This document shows, piece after piece, positions 10,501-21,189 of a stretch of DNA of 64,000 bases. Within the stretch, counting starts at the first letter, position 1; each line of letters starts with the position of its first letter. Source of the stretch: Dioscorea cayenensis subsp. rotundata (lineage: Eukaryota > Streptophyta > Magnoliopsida > Dioscoreales > Dioscoreaceae); contig NC_052489.1 in NCBI RefSeq assembly GCF_009730915.1, positions 6,041,622 to 6,105,621 of the forward strand. Direction: 5' to 3'. Both the position numbers and the translations under genes were made by a program. The notes beneath the pieces are model-generated. The model ran no database searches, had not been told where the DNA came from, and was given only the letters and a program-made list of their open reading frames with translations.

Positions 10501-13372
10501 CTGGATCAATGAAAAGTGTTACTGAAATTTTCTGTTTATTTTTGTTTTGCATTTACACTAAACAATTGAATGCTGAGCATGGGCATGCCCATTGTTCTTG
10601 GTGGATCTGTACTCACTCATTCTAAATAATAGTTTATTTTGTCTAATATTCTACTTTGATTGTGTTTTCCTTTTGGGTGAAGGGCAATTCGAACACAAAG
10701 GCAAATAAAGCGCAATCATCAATTCAGATAGTAATTTCTAATGGATTTGCACGGCAGGTATGAGAATGTTACCTTTCTAATTGTTTTACCAATCTCCAGT
10801 TTCTTTTTGTCATATGATGTCTTGGACTGAAATTACGAATTTGTAATACAAGCTTTTGGAGTCTGCACCCAAGCAAAAACCAATTTACATAAACTGTGAA
10901 CCTTCAAGACCTGATTCAGCAGCATGGAAATGGTTGGAGAGGTGGATGGCTGTTACATCATCAGATATACAGGAACAAATTTTGAATAAGGTTGATGTTC
11001 CAGACTTTTTGGAAGAAACAAACCTGGATGCTTCTGAAGCATCAAGTGAGGTTCCAATTACTGATTTCCCTATGTCATCAACTTCAACATTAGCTGTGAA
11101 TGGGTCTGCAAAACCAGAAGATGATGATTCAATAATAAATACTATTTCTGGTCTTGAGTATCAGCATCCTGCTTCAAATCCATGTGAGGCTTTGAGCTCT
11201 TTAGAGAAGGTTGACCAAGATAACTCCAATCTTGAGATTCAGAATTTGGAAACATCACAGCTGAGCGCTGCAAAATCTGAACATGCCGTGCAGGACACCT
11301 CTAATCCTGTTCCTGTTGAAACTTCATTGGAGCAGAATGAGGCTTCAGAATCAATACCTGAATTGGCAATCAATAAATCCGACAGTGAAAGTCAGAGTCC
11401 TAAGAGTACAAATAAAGGGGAGCCAGTTGAGATTGAGGAAAAAAGATTTGCTTTTGGGTCTAGAAGAATGACCAATCCTGCGTTTGCTGCTGTTCAGTCA
11501 AAATTTGAAGAACTAAGCTCATCTCAAAGTATGGGCAGGTCTGCTAGGTCTATTGATCAAGATACTGTACTTCAATCAAAATCAGATAATGTCCAATCTA
11601 AGGTGGATCCTCTAATAAAAGCTATGGATTATCCCTTGTCAAAGAACTCAGTTTCATATGATTCAAAAGCTCAAATGGCTTCATCTGAATGTGGTACTGA
11701 AATATCCATCTCCTCAGCTCTTGGCTCACCAGAAAGATCAGAAACTGAAAGTGGAGAAACCGCGCTTGAAGCTGGAGCTTTTGTGAAAGAAAATCATGGT
11801 GCAAATGATGGAGCAAATAATGCAGTTAATGTAACAAATTTAAATGCCGAAGCAAATGATTCTACCTCTGATCTGAAAACCCTTCAGCCACAAAAAAAGG
11901 AAGGTGATGGGAGCGAGACTGATTTGACTGTCGTTGCTGGTATGGTCCAATCAGAAAAACAGCCACCAGAGCCAGAGACTTCTGAGATAGAGACTCATTT
12001 AGAAAAACCTACAGATCAACTAGGTTATAGGTCATCACCAGAGGGATCTCCCAGAAGGCCAACAACTATTCTAGAGTCCAGTGGAATCTCCTCAACTCAG
12101 AACTCAGTAAATGCTAAGAGTAGTAAAAAAGACATCGTCAATCAAAAGGCTCAAATGGTAGAGAAGAGGTCGCCATCCACTCCCATCAATGAGTCAGGCC
12201 AAAGAATCAGCACAGAACAATCGCCGAAGGATCCCAAGAATGCAAAAAGGCGGACATCATTTTCCACAACTAAATCCGATGGTGTTGACCATGAACCTAG
12301 GCTCAGCAGTAGTAAATCACTTCCAAGTTATATGCAAGCCACGGAGTCAGCAAGGGCCAAGGCACAGGGGAGCATTTCTCCAAAATCTAGCCCAGATGTG
12401 CATGACAAGGACCATGCTAGGAAAAGGCATTCTTTACCCATTGCTAATGCGAAGCAGGATTCGTCTCCGCGCATGCAAAGGTCTACATCACAAGCACAAC
12501 AGAATGCCAAAGGTGGTACATATTTATGCAATCCTCTTAATTATGTTTGCCATCTTTAATATTCAATATGAATTTATGATGGTATCAGCATTATGCTTTT
12601 CTTTATATAACTTTTAAAATGCTGAATTATATGTTGGAAAAAAAGTTTTCATCATAGATTGCATTGATGTTGGTCCTGTTTCTCTAGCAGGGTAAGTTAA
12701 TCGGCTAAACTTCTTCATGGCACTTGAATTTCTTTCCCTCTGTTTCCACTTGATGGCCTCACAATATAGGCTTTGAAATTTTACTTTTTTAGGATTCTTA
12801 TCCAAATCCTTTTCACAGTGATAAATTTTGTTAGTTAAATGCAATGAGATATGCGAGCCCTAACTAGAACAAAGAATTACTCTTTATTATTGTTTTTCAA
12901 GGATTAATTCTTACATAGAGTCAAATATACAGTTAAATCATGTGGTTTGGATTAGGTGGCATGAAATATATCTCCTTTGGTGATCAAACACTATGCTGGA
13001 ATTATTTGACTAACTAATAGTCCCACATCAATTAACTTAGTAGATATAGATTTGTATACATAAGCATAGGTCTCTCATTCCATCAACTTGAGCTTTTGAG
13101 TTGATAATGTGTGTTTTGTTTCATCTACCATGGCATCACACTGAAAGATGATAAGATGATAGCATATTGTGAACATAAATTTGTAGAGATTTTTTTTTTT
13201 TCTAAAAAGCAGGCATTCTGTTTGATTCTCAACTTCTTTCTTCTGACTTTTTGCTTATTACTTGTCCAGAAATCATGAACCCAGCTTTTGTCTAATTTAA
13301 GGATTAGTGGACTGGCGATTCGATTCCTAACCTCTTGAAATTTTCTTTGCAGAGAGGAGATGGCAGAGATGA
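7583..13372 (+). CDS. IQ-domain (IQD31/32-like) calmodulin-binding scaffold protein, six exons
   Basis: Coding exons: 7583-7669, 9564-9899, 9984-10160, 10683-10757, 10853-12512 and 13353-13372. All have GT-AG introns and the frame is continuous, giving about 784 residues, close to Arabidopsis IQD32. The start [16 protein letters not shown] is typical of the subfamily. The IQ67 region (about residues 125-205) spans the exon 2/3 junction, with IQSAIRRYL joined to [20 protein letters not shown] and then [12 protein letters not shown]. Exon 5 begins [10 protein letters not shown] and contains the conserved KWLERWM. The long Ser/Glu-rich middle is disordered, and the tail holds the basic SPSTP/SPKSSP-rich DUF4005-like region ending ERRWQR. 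IQD proteins bind calmodulin and associate with microtubules or the plasma membrane. The last coding exon is only 20 nt. The subfamily match is by memory, but the IQ67 architecture is unambiguous. Confidence 0.93.
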
Positions 13373-13690
13373 GCATATCATCATCAAAGTGACTTCTGAT
13401 TATCAGTCTTGATGGACTGAGATGATTACTGATTATGTGTGTTTAAAGTTAGCTAATTTAGAAACTTATGATTTACGTCGTCTTTAACTTTGTGGATTGT
13501 TAAAATTTGATATACATGTATACTGAGTGTTATCGTAAAGTCTCAACCCAGAGTTTTCGGTATGCTTTTGTTTATGCTTGTGTGGTAAAAGGGTTGGTTT
13601 TCAGAAGACTCTTGATGTATTCCCATTCTTAAGATTGCTGTTATATGTGATGTACACAGGTTTTTCAGCAATGCATGATGCTTCCTTCTG

Positions 13691-13696
13691 AATAAA
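13691..13696 (+). terminator. AATAAA polyadenylation signal of the IQD gene
   Basis: A canonical AATAAA about 320 bases after the IQD stop codon, preceded by a T/G-rich stretch. Confidence 0.45.
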
Positions 13697-13699
13697 CTT

Positions 13700-15298
13700 G
13701 TATGGATGTAATTTACATGGATTCTGCAAATGTTGTGTTCTGCTTCCCATGAAAAGTTATACCTTTCTGTTTTTTTTTAGTGTAAAATTGAAATAAAATT
13801 AATATAAGGACAAAGAAAATTATTGTCTTATGTTGAATGAAGAAAACTAAATTTAAAAACAAAAGAAAGAAAAATGGATTGAACAAAATTTTCCATTGAT
13901 TTTTTTCTTCCCTTGTGAGAATGAAAAAAATTATTGGAAGGGAAGACTTATTATTCATTAGATTATATTTTGTACTTTTTTTTAATGTAAATGTGGACAT
14001 GTTATATTAGAAACGTGCATAGGCGTGGAGTTAATTTTTAATATACTTGTGGTCTCATCTACGTGAGTTGAAATTCAAATTTGTCTTTTCAGCAAAACAC
14101 AAACACCCTACAAAGGAGATTTGATTATGTAGATTCGAACTAGCCTTCTCAATAATACATGAATAGTCTACATAAGAGACCTAGTCACACAAGTTCAAAC
14201 ATATCTCCTCAATATGATATGAATACACTATACAAAGGACTTAGTCACACAGGTTCGACCCTACCTCTTCAATAGGACTCAAGTACCCTATATGTCGTCC
14301 CCTAGTGCCAATAGATCAAGAAATGTGATGCATATATTTTATTTTTATAGTTTTATTAACTGAACGTTATATCCCACGATTAAAATGGTTTTTTTTTAAC
14401 CAATTAATTTATATAAAATCTCTTTGTTTACATTAGATACATAATCTATTTTAATGAATATATTAAAACAAATTAGTTAAAATAACAAAGATTTATATGT
14501 AGTGTAGTAAGGGTTCATAAAGTAAGATAAGGTGAGAGAATAAATCAACTCATATCTTGTTTGCGGTAAAAGTAGAGTAAAATAAAAGTTTAAAAATGGT
14601 AGAAAATACTATACACTGTTATTACTTAAATACTTTTGAATATCAAAAAGTTATATTAATGAATCAATAAATAATTTTTAATTAATAATTTTAATTAAAT
14701 ATTGTTAAAAAAATGATTAAGTAACATAAAACAAAATTTATATAAATATTTTCAAATTTTTTATACAACTCCATACATATTAGTAAATATAAATAAAATG
14801 ATATTTTCGTCCAATAAAATTATTACAAGAGATTCCAGTGTATCTCCAGCAATGAGAGAAGGAGAGGAAGCTCAATGCTAGGGGTTTCTTTTTTTGCATT
14901 CACTCCTAAATATAATGATATTATTAGTTATTACGAGTTTATTATAGGGGTATTTTCATCCATGAAATTATCAACATTTCCCAACCCTCTTATTTGGAGG
15001 GTTGAGAAATGGGGTGTTTTCAGCCCCCTATTTACCTCCAAAACTCTTACCTTTTCCCCCAACTCTTTTCCCTAAGCAAGGATTGAGAGAACCCTTACCT
15101 CCAAAAGCCCATTCAACTCTTCTCTTCAAACAAGGTCTAATAAAGGAATTTTTCATCAAATCTTTCGATTAAAAATAAAATATTAAGCCAATGGATTTAT
15201 GATTCATTATTATTGACCCTACCATATAAAGTGTTGAAATGGAGATTGAAATGGAGATTAATAGAACTATGAGTTCAAATTCTACTATTAAATCCTCG
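13700..15298. other. Intergenic region between the IQD gene and the hAT element
   Basis: AT-rich, with no gene recognised. It contains the 60-bp tandem repeat at 14103-14295. The segment 14830-15130 is slightly GC-richer, with CTTATTTGGAGGGTTGAGAA and CCCTATTTACCTCC, and may be a transposon remnant. Confidence 0.55.
14103..14295. repeat. Three-and-a-bit imperfect 60-bp tandem repeats
   Basis: Units start at 14103, 14163, 14223 and (partial) 14283, a period of exactly 60. Each carries a TTCGAAC/TTCAAAC/TTCGACC block followed by C/T-rich TCTCAATA. The block resembles a pol III B box, so the unit may derive from a tRNA-like SINE piece; this is inference. Confidence 0.65.
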
Positions 15299-15306
15299 GT
15301 TATGAG
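15299..15306. repeat. Left 8-bp target site duplication of the hAT element
   Basis: GTTATGAG, identical to 20728-20735. Eight base pairs is the hAT-specific length. Confidence 0.9.
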
Positions 15307-15450
15307 TAGAGGTGGGCACGGGCCGTCCAGCAACCCGACCCGGCCTGGCCCGTGCCCGGCTCGTCGGGTCATTGACCCGACGGGCCGGGCCAAGAACCCG
15401 TGACCCGCCGAGCCCGGACCCAGCATAGAACTGGGTTGTAACCCGCCGGG
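15307..15450. repeat. Left subterminal GC-rich region of the hAT element
   Basis: Dense CCCG/CGGG motifs such as GACCCGACGGGCCGGGCC and AACCCGCCGGG. The arrangement is mirrored at the right end (20520-20727). Confidence 0.7.
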
Positions 15451-15959
15451 TTGGGAGTCATTGAAGGCTTCGACTGACAATGTACATAATAGCGATTGGG
15501 CTACTTTTTTAAAATTCACAAAAAAAAAAAAATTCAAATTTTTGAAATTTGAAAAACTCGGATTTTTTTTAAATTTCTTATAAATTTCTATATATACCCC
15601 CATCCCCATGTTATTTAGTTTTTACAAATTATTACTCTTTCCCAACTCTCTCACTCTCATGTTCTCTTAATCTCACTCTCTCAAGGCATATTATTTGGAA
15701 TCTTGGAGCTTAATTATTTGGATTCTTGGAGTTTATTATCAAGACTTAATATTACAAGTTGGAGCCTTGTAGACTTAAAGTGGTGCAAATTTGGGTTTTC
15801 TTTTAATTATTTACATTTTGGAAGCCCCCCAATTAACAAGGTTGGTCATGATTTATTTATTTTTATGTTTAGTTATAGTTTTGTAGGCTTGTCTTATTTT
15901 AATCATGCAAGTATTAGTTGTATTATTTTTTGTAGTTTTGGTTGATTTTTTTTATAAAT

Positions 15960-17960
15960 ATTTGGACGAAATTATTATTGTAGACATGAATAAAAGTATT
16001 AGTTGAAATTCCTGATATTTATTTTAATTATTAGTTTAGACTTGTGGTTTTGCAAAAAATGCATGAAATTATTATTTGTGGACTTCATGGAGTTGTTTTT
16101 TTTAAATAATTGTATGAATTTATTTTTGTAGACTTGAACAAAATTATTAGTTGTATTCTTGATATTTATTTTTATTATTAGTATAAACATGTGGTTTTTA
16201 AAAAAATGCATGAAATTATTATTTCTACATTTTGTAGACTTGGTTTTCTTTAATATTTGCATGAAATTATTTTTGTAAAGTTGAATGAAATTATTTTTTT
16301 GTATTTATGATATTTTTTTATTATTAGTCATATAGTTGTGGTTTTTTTGAAAAATGCATGAAATTATTTTTTGTGGACTTGAATGAAATTATTTTTAACT
16401 TGTGGGTTTTTAAAAAATACATGCAATTATTATTTTTAGTTTTTGTAGGCTTGGTTTTCTTTAATATTTGTATAAATTATTTTTGTAGAGTTGAATGAAA
16501 ATGTATTTATGACATATTTTTTTGTTATTAGTCTAGAGTTGTGGTTTTTTTAAAAATGCATGAAATTATTTTTTGTGGACTTGAACGAAATTATTTTTAA
16601 CTTGTGGGTTTTTAAAAAGTACATGCAATTATTATTTGTAGTTTTTGTAGACTTTGTTTTCTTTAATATTTGCATGAAAATTATTTTTTTGTAGAGTTGA
16701 ATGAAATTATTTTTTTGTATTTATGACATATTTTTTTATTATTAGTCTAGAGTTGTGGTTTTTTTGAAAAATGCATGAAATTATTATATTTTTTTTGGAC
16801 TTGAATGAAATTATTTTTAACTTGTGGGGTTTTAAAAAGTACATAAAATTATTATTTGTAGTTTTCATAGAGTTGTTTTTTTAAATATTTTTCATGAAAT
16901 TATTTTTTTGTAGACTTGAACAAAATTATTATTTTTTTGTGGACTTGGTTTTTGTAAATATTTGCATGAAATTATTTGTTGTACACTTGAATGAAATTAG
17001 TTGTTGTATTGTTGATATTTATTTCATTATTAGTTGTAGACTTGTGTATTTTTTAATATTTGCATGAAATTATTATTTGTAGTTTTTTTGTAGACTTGTG
17101 GTTTTTTTGTAAATATTTGCATGAATTTTATTTGTTCTAGACTTGAATGAAATTATTTGTTGTATTCTTGATATTTATTTCATTATTAGTTGTAGACTTG
17201 TGTAATTTTTTTAATATTTACATGAAATTATTATTTGTAATTTTTGTAAACTTATGATTTTTTTGTAAATATTTGCATGAATTTTATTCGTTCTTGACTT
17301 GAATGAAATTATTATTTTTATTCTTGATATTTATTTCATTATTAGTTGTAGAATTGTGTATTTTTTTAATATTTACATGAAATTATTATTTGTAGTTTTT
17401 TTGTAAACTTGTGGTTTTTTTGTAAATATTTGCATGAATTTTTATTCGTTCTAGACTTGAATGAAATTATTATTTGTATTCTTGATATTTATTTCATTAT
17501 TAGTTGTAGACTTGTGTATTTTTTTAATATTTACATGAAATTATTATTTGTAGTTTTTGTAAACTTGTGGTTTTTTTTGTAAATATTTGCATGAATTTTA
17601 TTCGTTCTAAACTTGAATGAAATTATTATTTGTATTTTTAATATTCATTTCATTATTAGTTGTAGACTTGTGTATTTTTTTTAATATTTGCATGAAATTA
17701 TTATTTGTAGTTTTTGTAGACTTGTGGCTTTTTTTGTTGTAAATATTTGCATGAAATTATTTGTTGTACACTTGAATGAAATTAGTTGTTGTATTGTTGA
17801 TATTTATTTCATTATTAGTTGCAGACTTGTGTATTTTTTTTAATATTTGCATGAAATTATTATTTGTAGTTTTTGTAGACTTGTGGTTTTTTTTTGTAAA
17901 TATTTGTATGAAATTATTTGTTGAAGACTTGAATGAAATTAGTTGTTGAATTCTTAGATA
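15960..17960. repeat. 2-kb AT-rich tandem repeat array inside the hAT element
   Basis: Short modules recur throughout: ATTTGCATGAAATTATT, GACTTGAATGAAATTA, TTGATATTTATTTCATTATTAG and TGTAGACTTGTG. The later part (about 17000-17900) repeats with a period near 155-160; the earlier part (about 16340-16860) repeats at about 205-215 with variants such as CTAGAGTTGTGG. It ends just before the transposase start at 17968, so it occupies the 5' leader or promoter position of the element. Confidence 0.85.
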
Positions 17961-17967
17961 TTACAAT

Positions 17968-20190
17968 ATGGTTTCACGTGGTGGATGCTTGAGAGAAAAA
18001 AGCGTTATTGGTTTGGCTTCCACTCCCACACCACCTACTCAAGAAAACAATTCATTTCAGGATTTTGAGAGCCCAATGGAACAATCGGTACCGGATGATG
18101 TACCCTCACAAACCGGACAAGCAATCAACTCCATGGAAATTCCCCTAAAATCTAACATTTTTAAAACTCATTTTACAAAATTGTATAATAATGATGGCAT
18201 TGTAACACATGGTAAATGTAATTATTGTGATTCCGAATTTAAGCATTGTAAGGGGTGGAGGATATGGCGCATTCAACAGACACTTGGAGAAGAAACACCC
18301 AAACAAGCTTGGACATGCTCGATCACAGTCACAAATTAGATTCACTGTGGATGAAGGTACATGTTCTCGATCATCTCTATTTACATTTAAGCATGCAAAA
18401 TACAGTAATAAAATTGTGGAGACAATTTCCGTCGAGCACTTGCCGTTCAACTTCGCTGAACGGTGTCAAGTGCAAGAATGCATCAATGACACACTGCAAC
18501 CAGCGTGCAAGAAGGTCTCACAGAGGACAATTCAAATAACAATATTCAAACAATACAAGTATGGTAGGGAACAACTTTGTGAGTATTTTCGTACTTTTAA
18601 CTCTTCAGTTTCCTTATGTTCCGATGTTTGGACCGATGTTTTTCATGAAAATTCTTTTATGGGTATTACGGCACATTGGGTTGATGACAAGTGGAATATC
18701 CAAAAGCGGATTCTCACTTTTAGGGTGTTCAACGAGACTCATAACGCCGATAATATTTATAGACTTATTCGTGGAGTTATCGAAGAATTTGGTTTAATGT
18801 TTAAAATTTTTTTGATTTCTTTTGATAATGCCTCCGCTAATACGGCCTCAATTTGACCTCTAGAAGATTTTTTGAGGCCTTCATGTGGTGGAAAATATTT
18901 TCATATAAGATGTTTGTCATGTTTTAAACTTATGTGTGCAAAGTGGTTTGGAAGAGCTTAAAGAATTTGTACTCCCCGTTAGGGAGATCGTAGCTGATAT
19001 GGGAAAAAGCATGACTCTAATAAAACAATGGGCTCGCTATTGTAAAGCACATAACATAAGGGTGAACATATTCCCTAAAGATGTCAAAACAAGATGGAAC
19101 TCAACTTATCGGCTTCTTAGTGCAACATTTTCCTATAGGACATTGTTGACTAAGTTTGTTAATGATTCCTTGGTTGGTTTTTGTTTATATGAGTATAACT
19201 GTGTAATTATCGCTCGTACTATTGATTTGCTTGCGGTTTTTAACACATATACTAATTTGTTTTCGCAAGTTTATTTTCCTACTTCTCATTTATTTTTATA
19301 TGGTGCTGTTGACGTGGTTGAACAATTTTGGAAGTTTAGATTAGATCCACAATTGTTTAGTGCGTTGATCACTATGAAAATTAAATGGTTGTCTTATTAT
19401 AAAAATATACCTCCTATTGCTTTAGTTGCATTTGTTCTTGATCCAAGGTAGAAGCTAGAAGGTTTGCAAGAATATTTGGAAGCATATTACAAATTCTTAG
19501 GATTCAATGGAGGACAAGATTCCCAACCGGTTCCCATGAGCATACCCATCAGTGACGTGGATACTCAAGAATCTGAACTAGACTCCGACAGCATTGTGGA
19601 TGTCAATGAAATTGTTGTTGATACTAGGAGTCAACTTGTTGAATTATATGATAGTTATTGTATTAGATGTAGCCATATAGTTCCACAAGTTGCACAGGAG
19701 GCAGTAGGACAATCTAGCAGTGGTGGAGAAGAATCATTTCGGCATAGGCAAGCAAAGAAGAAACCAAGGGGATCACAATATACAGAGCTCGACTTGTATT
19801 TCAACACTACCTTCCGGTCTCAGAAGAAATCAACACAGACATGACTTTCAACGTCCTCAACTGGTGGCAAGGTAATGAAAATCCGTACCCCATTCTTTCA
19901 CTAATGGTAAAGGATATTTTTGTGTGTCCTATGTCTACAGTAGCTTGCGAGCAGACTTTTAGCACAGGTGGAAATATGTTGGATTCGAGACACGTTCACA
20001 ATTGACCCCACAAAATATTGAAATTCAAGTTTGTACGGATGACTGGAAACGTGCTCAAGTTCGGCAACAAGAAGCAGAACAAGGAAGTCCAGATGCTAGT
20101 GATTTCTTCTACACAGATAACATGATGAGCACACCTGGCACGACAACAACAGTCATTGAGTCCGACCAAGACCTAGATGTTACCGATTAG
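17968..20190 (+). pseudogene. hAT transposase (BED finger, RICESLEEPER-like), multiply broken
   Basis: The reading starts at the ATG at 17968. A BED-type zinc finger follows, with CNYCDSEF and, after a frameshift near 18249, GAFNRHLEKKHPNK. The DDE-core region reads SLCSDVWTDVFHENSFMGIT and later LISFDNASAN, then a stop at about 18854. Another frame resumes with GLEELKEFVLPVREIV and the conserved VKTRWNSTYRLL, ending in a stop near 19449. The C-terminal dimerisation region reads SLMVKDIFVCPMSTVACEQT and FSTGGNMLDSR in yet another frame, with NIEIQVCTDDW at the end. At least two stops and several frameshifts make it non-functional. Domain order and spacing match plant Ac-like hAT transposases of about 650-700 residues. 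Confidence 0.88.
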
Positions 20191-20727
20191 GTAAGTGGGT
20201 GAGCGATTACACTGTGTAACAGAACTACGTGTGCTTTGATTCCTCTCACACCCAGGAGGATACGTAGGCAACTTGATTCGGCATGTAAACGAATTAAGTG
20301 CAAGCCATTTATTTTCAAATTTAGTATAATTTAAAATTTTAGTGAAATTTAGTGTAATACGTGGGATATCTCTTATTATTTAGAAACTTGTGTTCTAAAT
20401 TAATTTATTTTTTTTTCTAGAAAATTTTCTGATTTTTTTTTCTGAATTTTCAGAATTTTTTTTTTTTGCTATTTTTTCGGAATTTTTTATAATTTTTTAA
20501 AATTTTTTTAAATTTTTTTTTGAGGTGGGCCAATTAACCGGTCCGCCGGGTCACCGTGGAAGCCGGGCCGATTCCGGGCTCGGCTTCCTGTGACCCGGAC
20601 CCACCGGGTCCGATGGGCCAACCCAGCCCGGCGGGTTCTACACCCGAGCCGGGTCGTGGGTCGTGGGCGGTGAACCCGGACTGACGGATCGTAGATCCTG
20701 CTAACCCGGGTCCCATGCCCACCACTA

Positions 20728-20735
20728 GTTATGAG
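20728..20735. repeat. Right 8-bp target site duplication of the hAT element
   Basis: GTTATGAG, identical to the left copy at 15299-15306. Confidence 0.9.
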
Positions 20736-20792
20736 TGTGAATTTGTACCTCGTCACTGGGTGAGGGTGTACGAAGTTATATTTACCAAAACC

Positions 20793-20830
<38 letters not shown>
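20793..20830. repeat. ATA trinucleotide microsatellite
   Basis: About twelve AATAAT units in the short spacer between the hAT element and the mL53 gene. Confidence 0.9.
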
Positions 20831-20832
<2 letters not shown>

Positions 20833-21189
20833 ACATTAAAAAAAATGTTGGTGTGATAAACCATGTTTTTTGTGGATATCTCAAATAAAATTTTTTTAAA
20901 AAAAAGGATCGGTTTAAGTTTTATTGGAAAGCAGAGAGGGAGAACAAAAGCTCCAGGTCGTCACTCTCCGGAAGCCCCCATTCCCTTGTTCTCTCCGCCG
21001 CTCGCCGGACTTCAGGTAAGCACGTTCTTCTCCATCCCTCCATATCTCTATTCCTCGACCTAGATCAAGTGGAGCTGATGGCGGCGATGGCGGCGATGAG
21101 ATCAATGAGTTTCTGGGGTTTTTTTTTCCTCTTATGACCCATGAATTCGTCCTTTGTTCATTGTAATCCTTGCAGACGGACGAGAGAAG

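Larger units (their letters stand above)
15307..20727 (+). mobile_element. hAT (Ac-like) DNA transposon, complete ends, decayed
   Basis: A 5.4-kb element bounded by a perfect 8-bp duplication GTTATGAG. The ends are TAGAGGTGGGCACGGG (left) and the reverse complement of TAGTGGTGGGCATGGG (right). Both subterminal regions (about 15307-15450 and 20520-20727) are strongly GC-rich, with repeated GGCCGGGC and ACCCGGC-type motifs, likely transposase-binding sites. Inside are a C/T-rich leader (about 15640-15680), about 2 kb of AT-rich tandem repeats and a broken BED-finger hAT transposase. The perfect target duplication with a broken transposase suggests it was mobilised in trans or decayed after insertion. 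Confidence 0.92.

Noticed and set aside
20508-20864. Minus-strand frame with Gly/Arg-rich product
   Set aside because: It is the GC-rich right end of the hAT element plus the ATA microsatellite.
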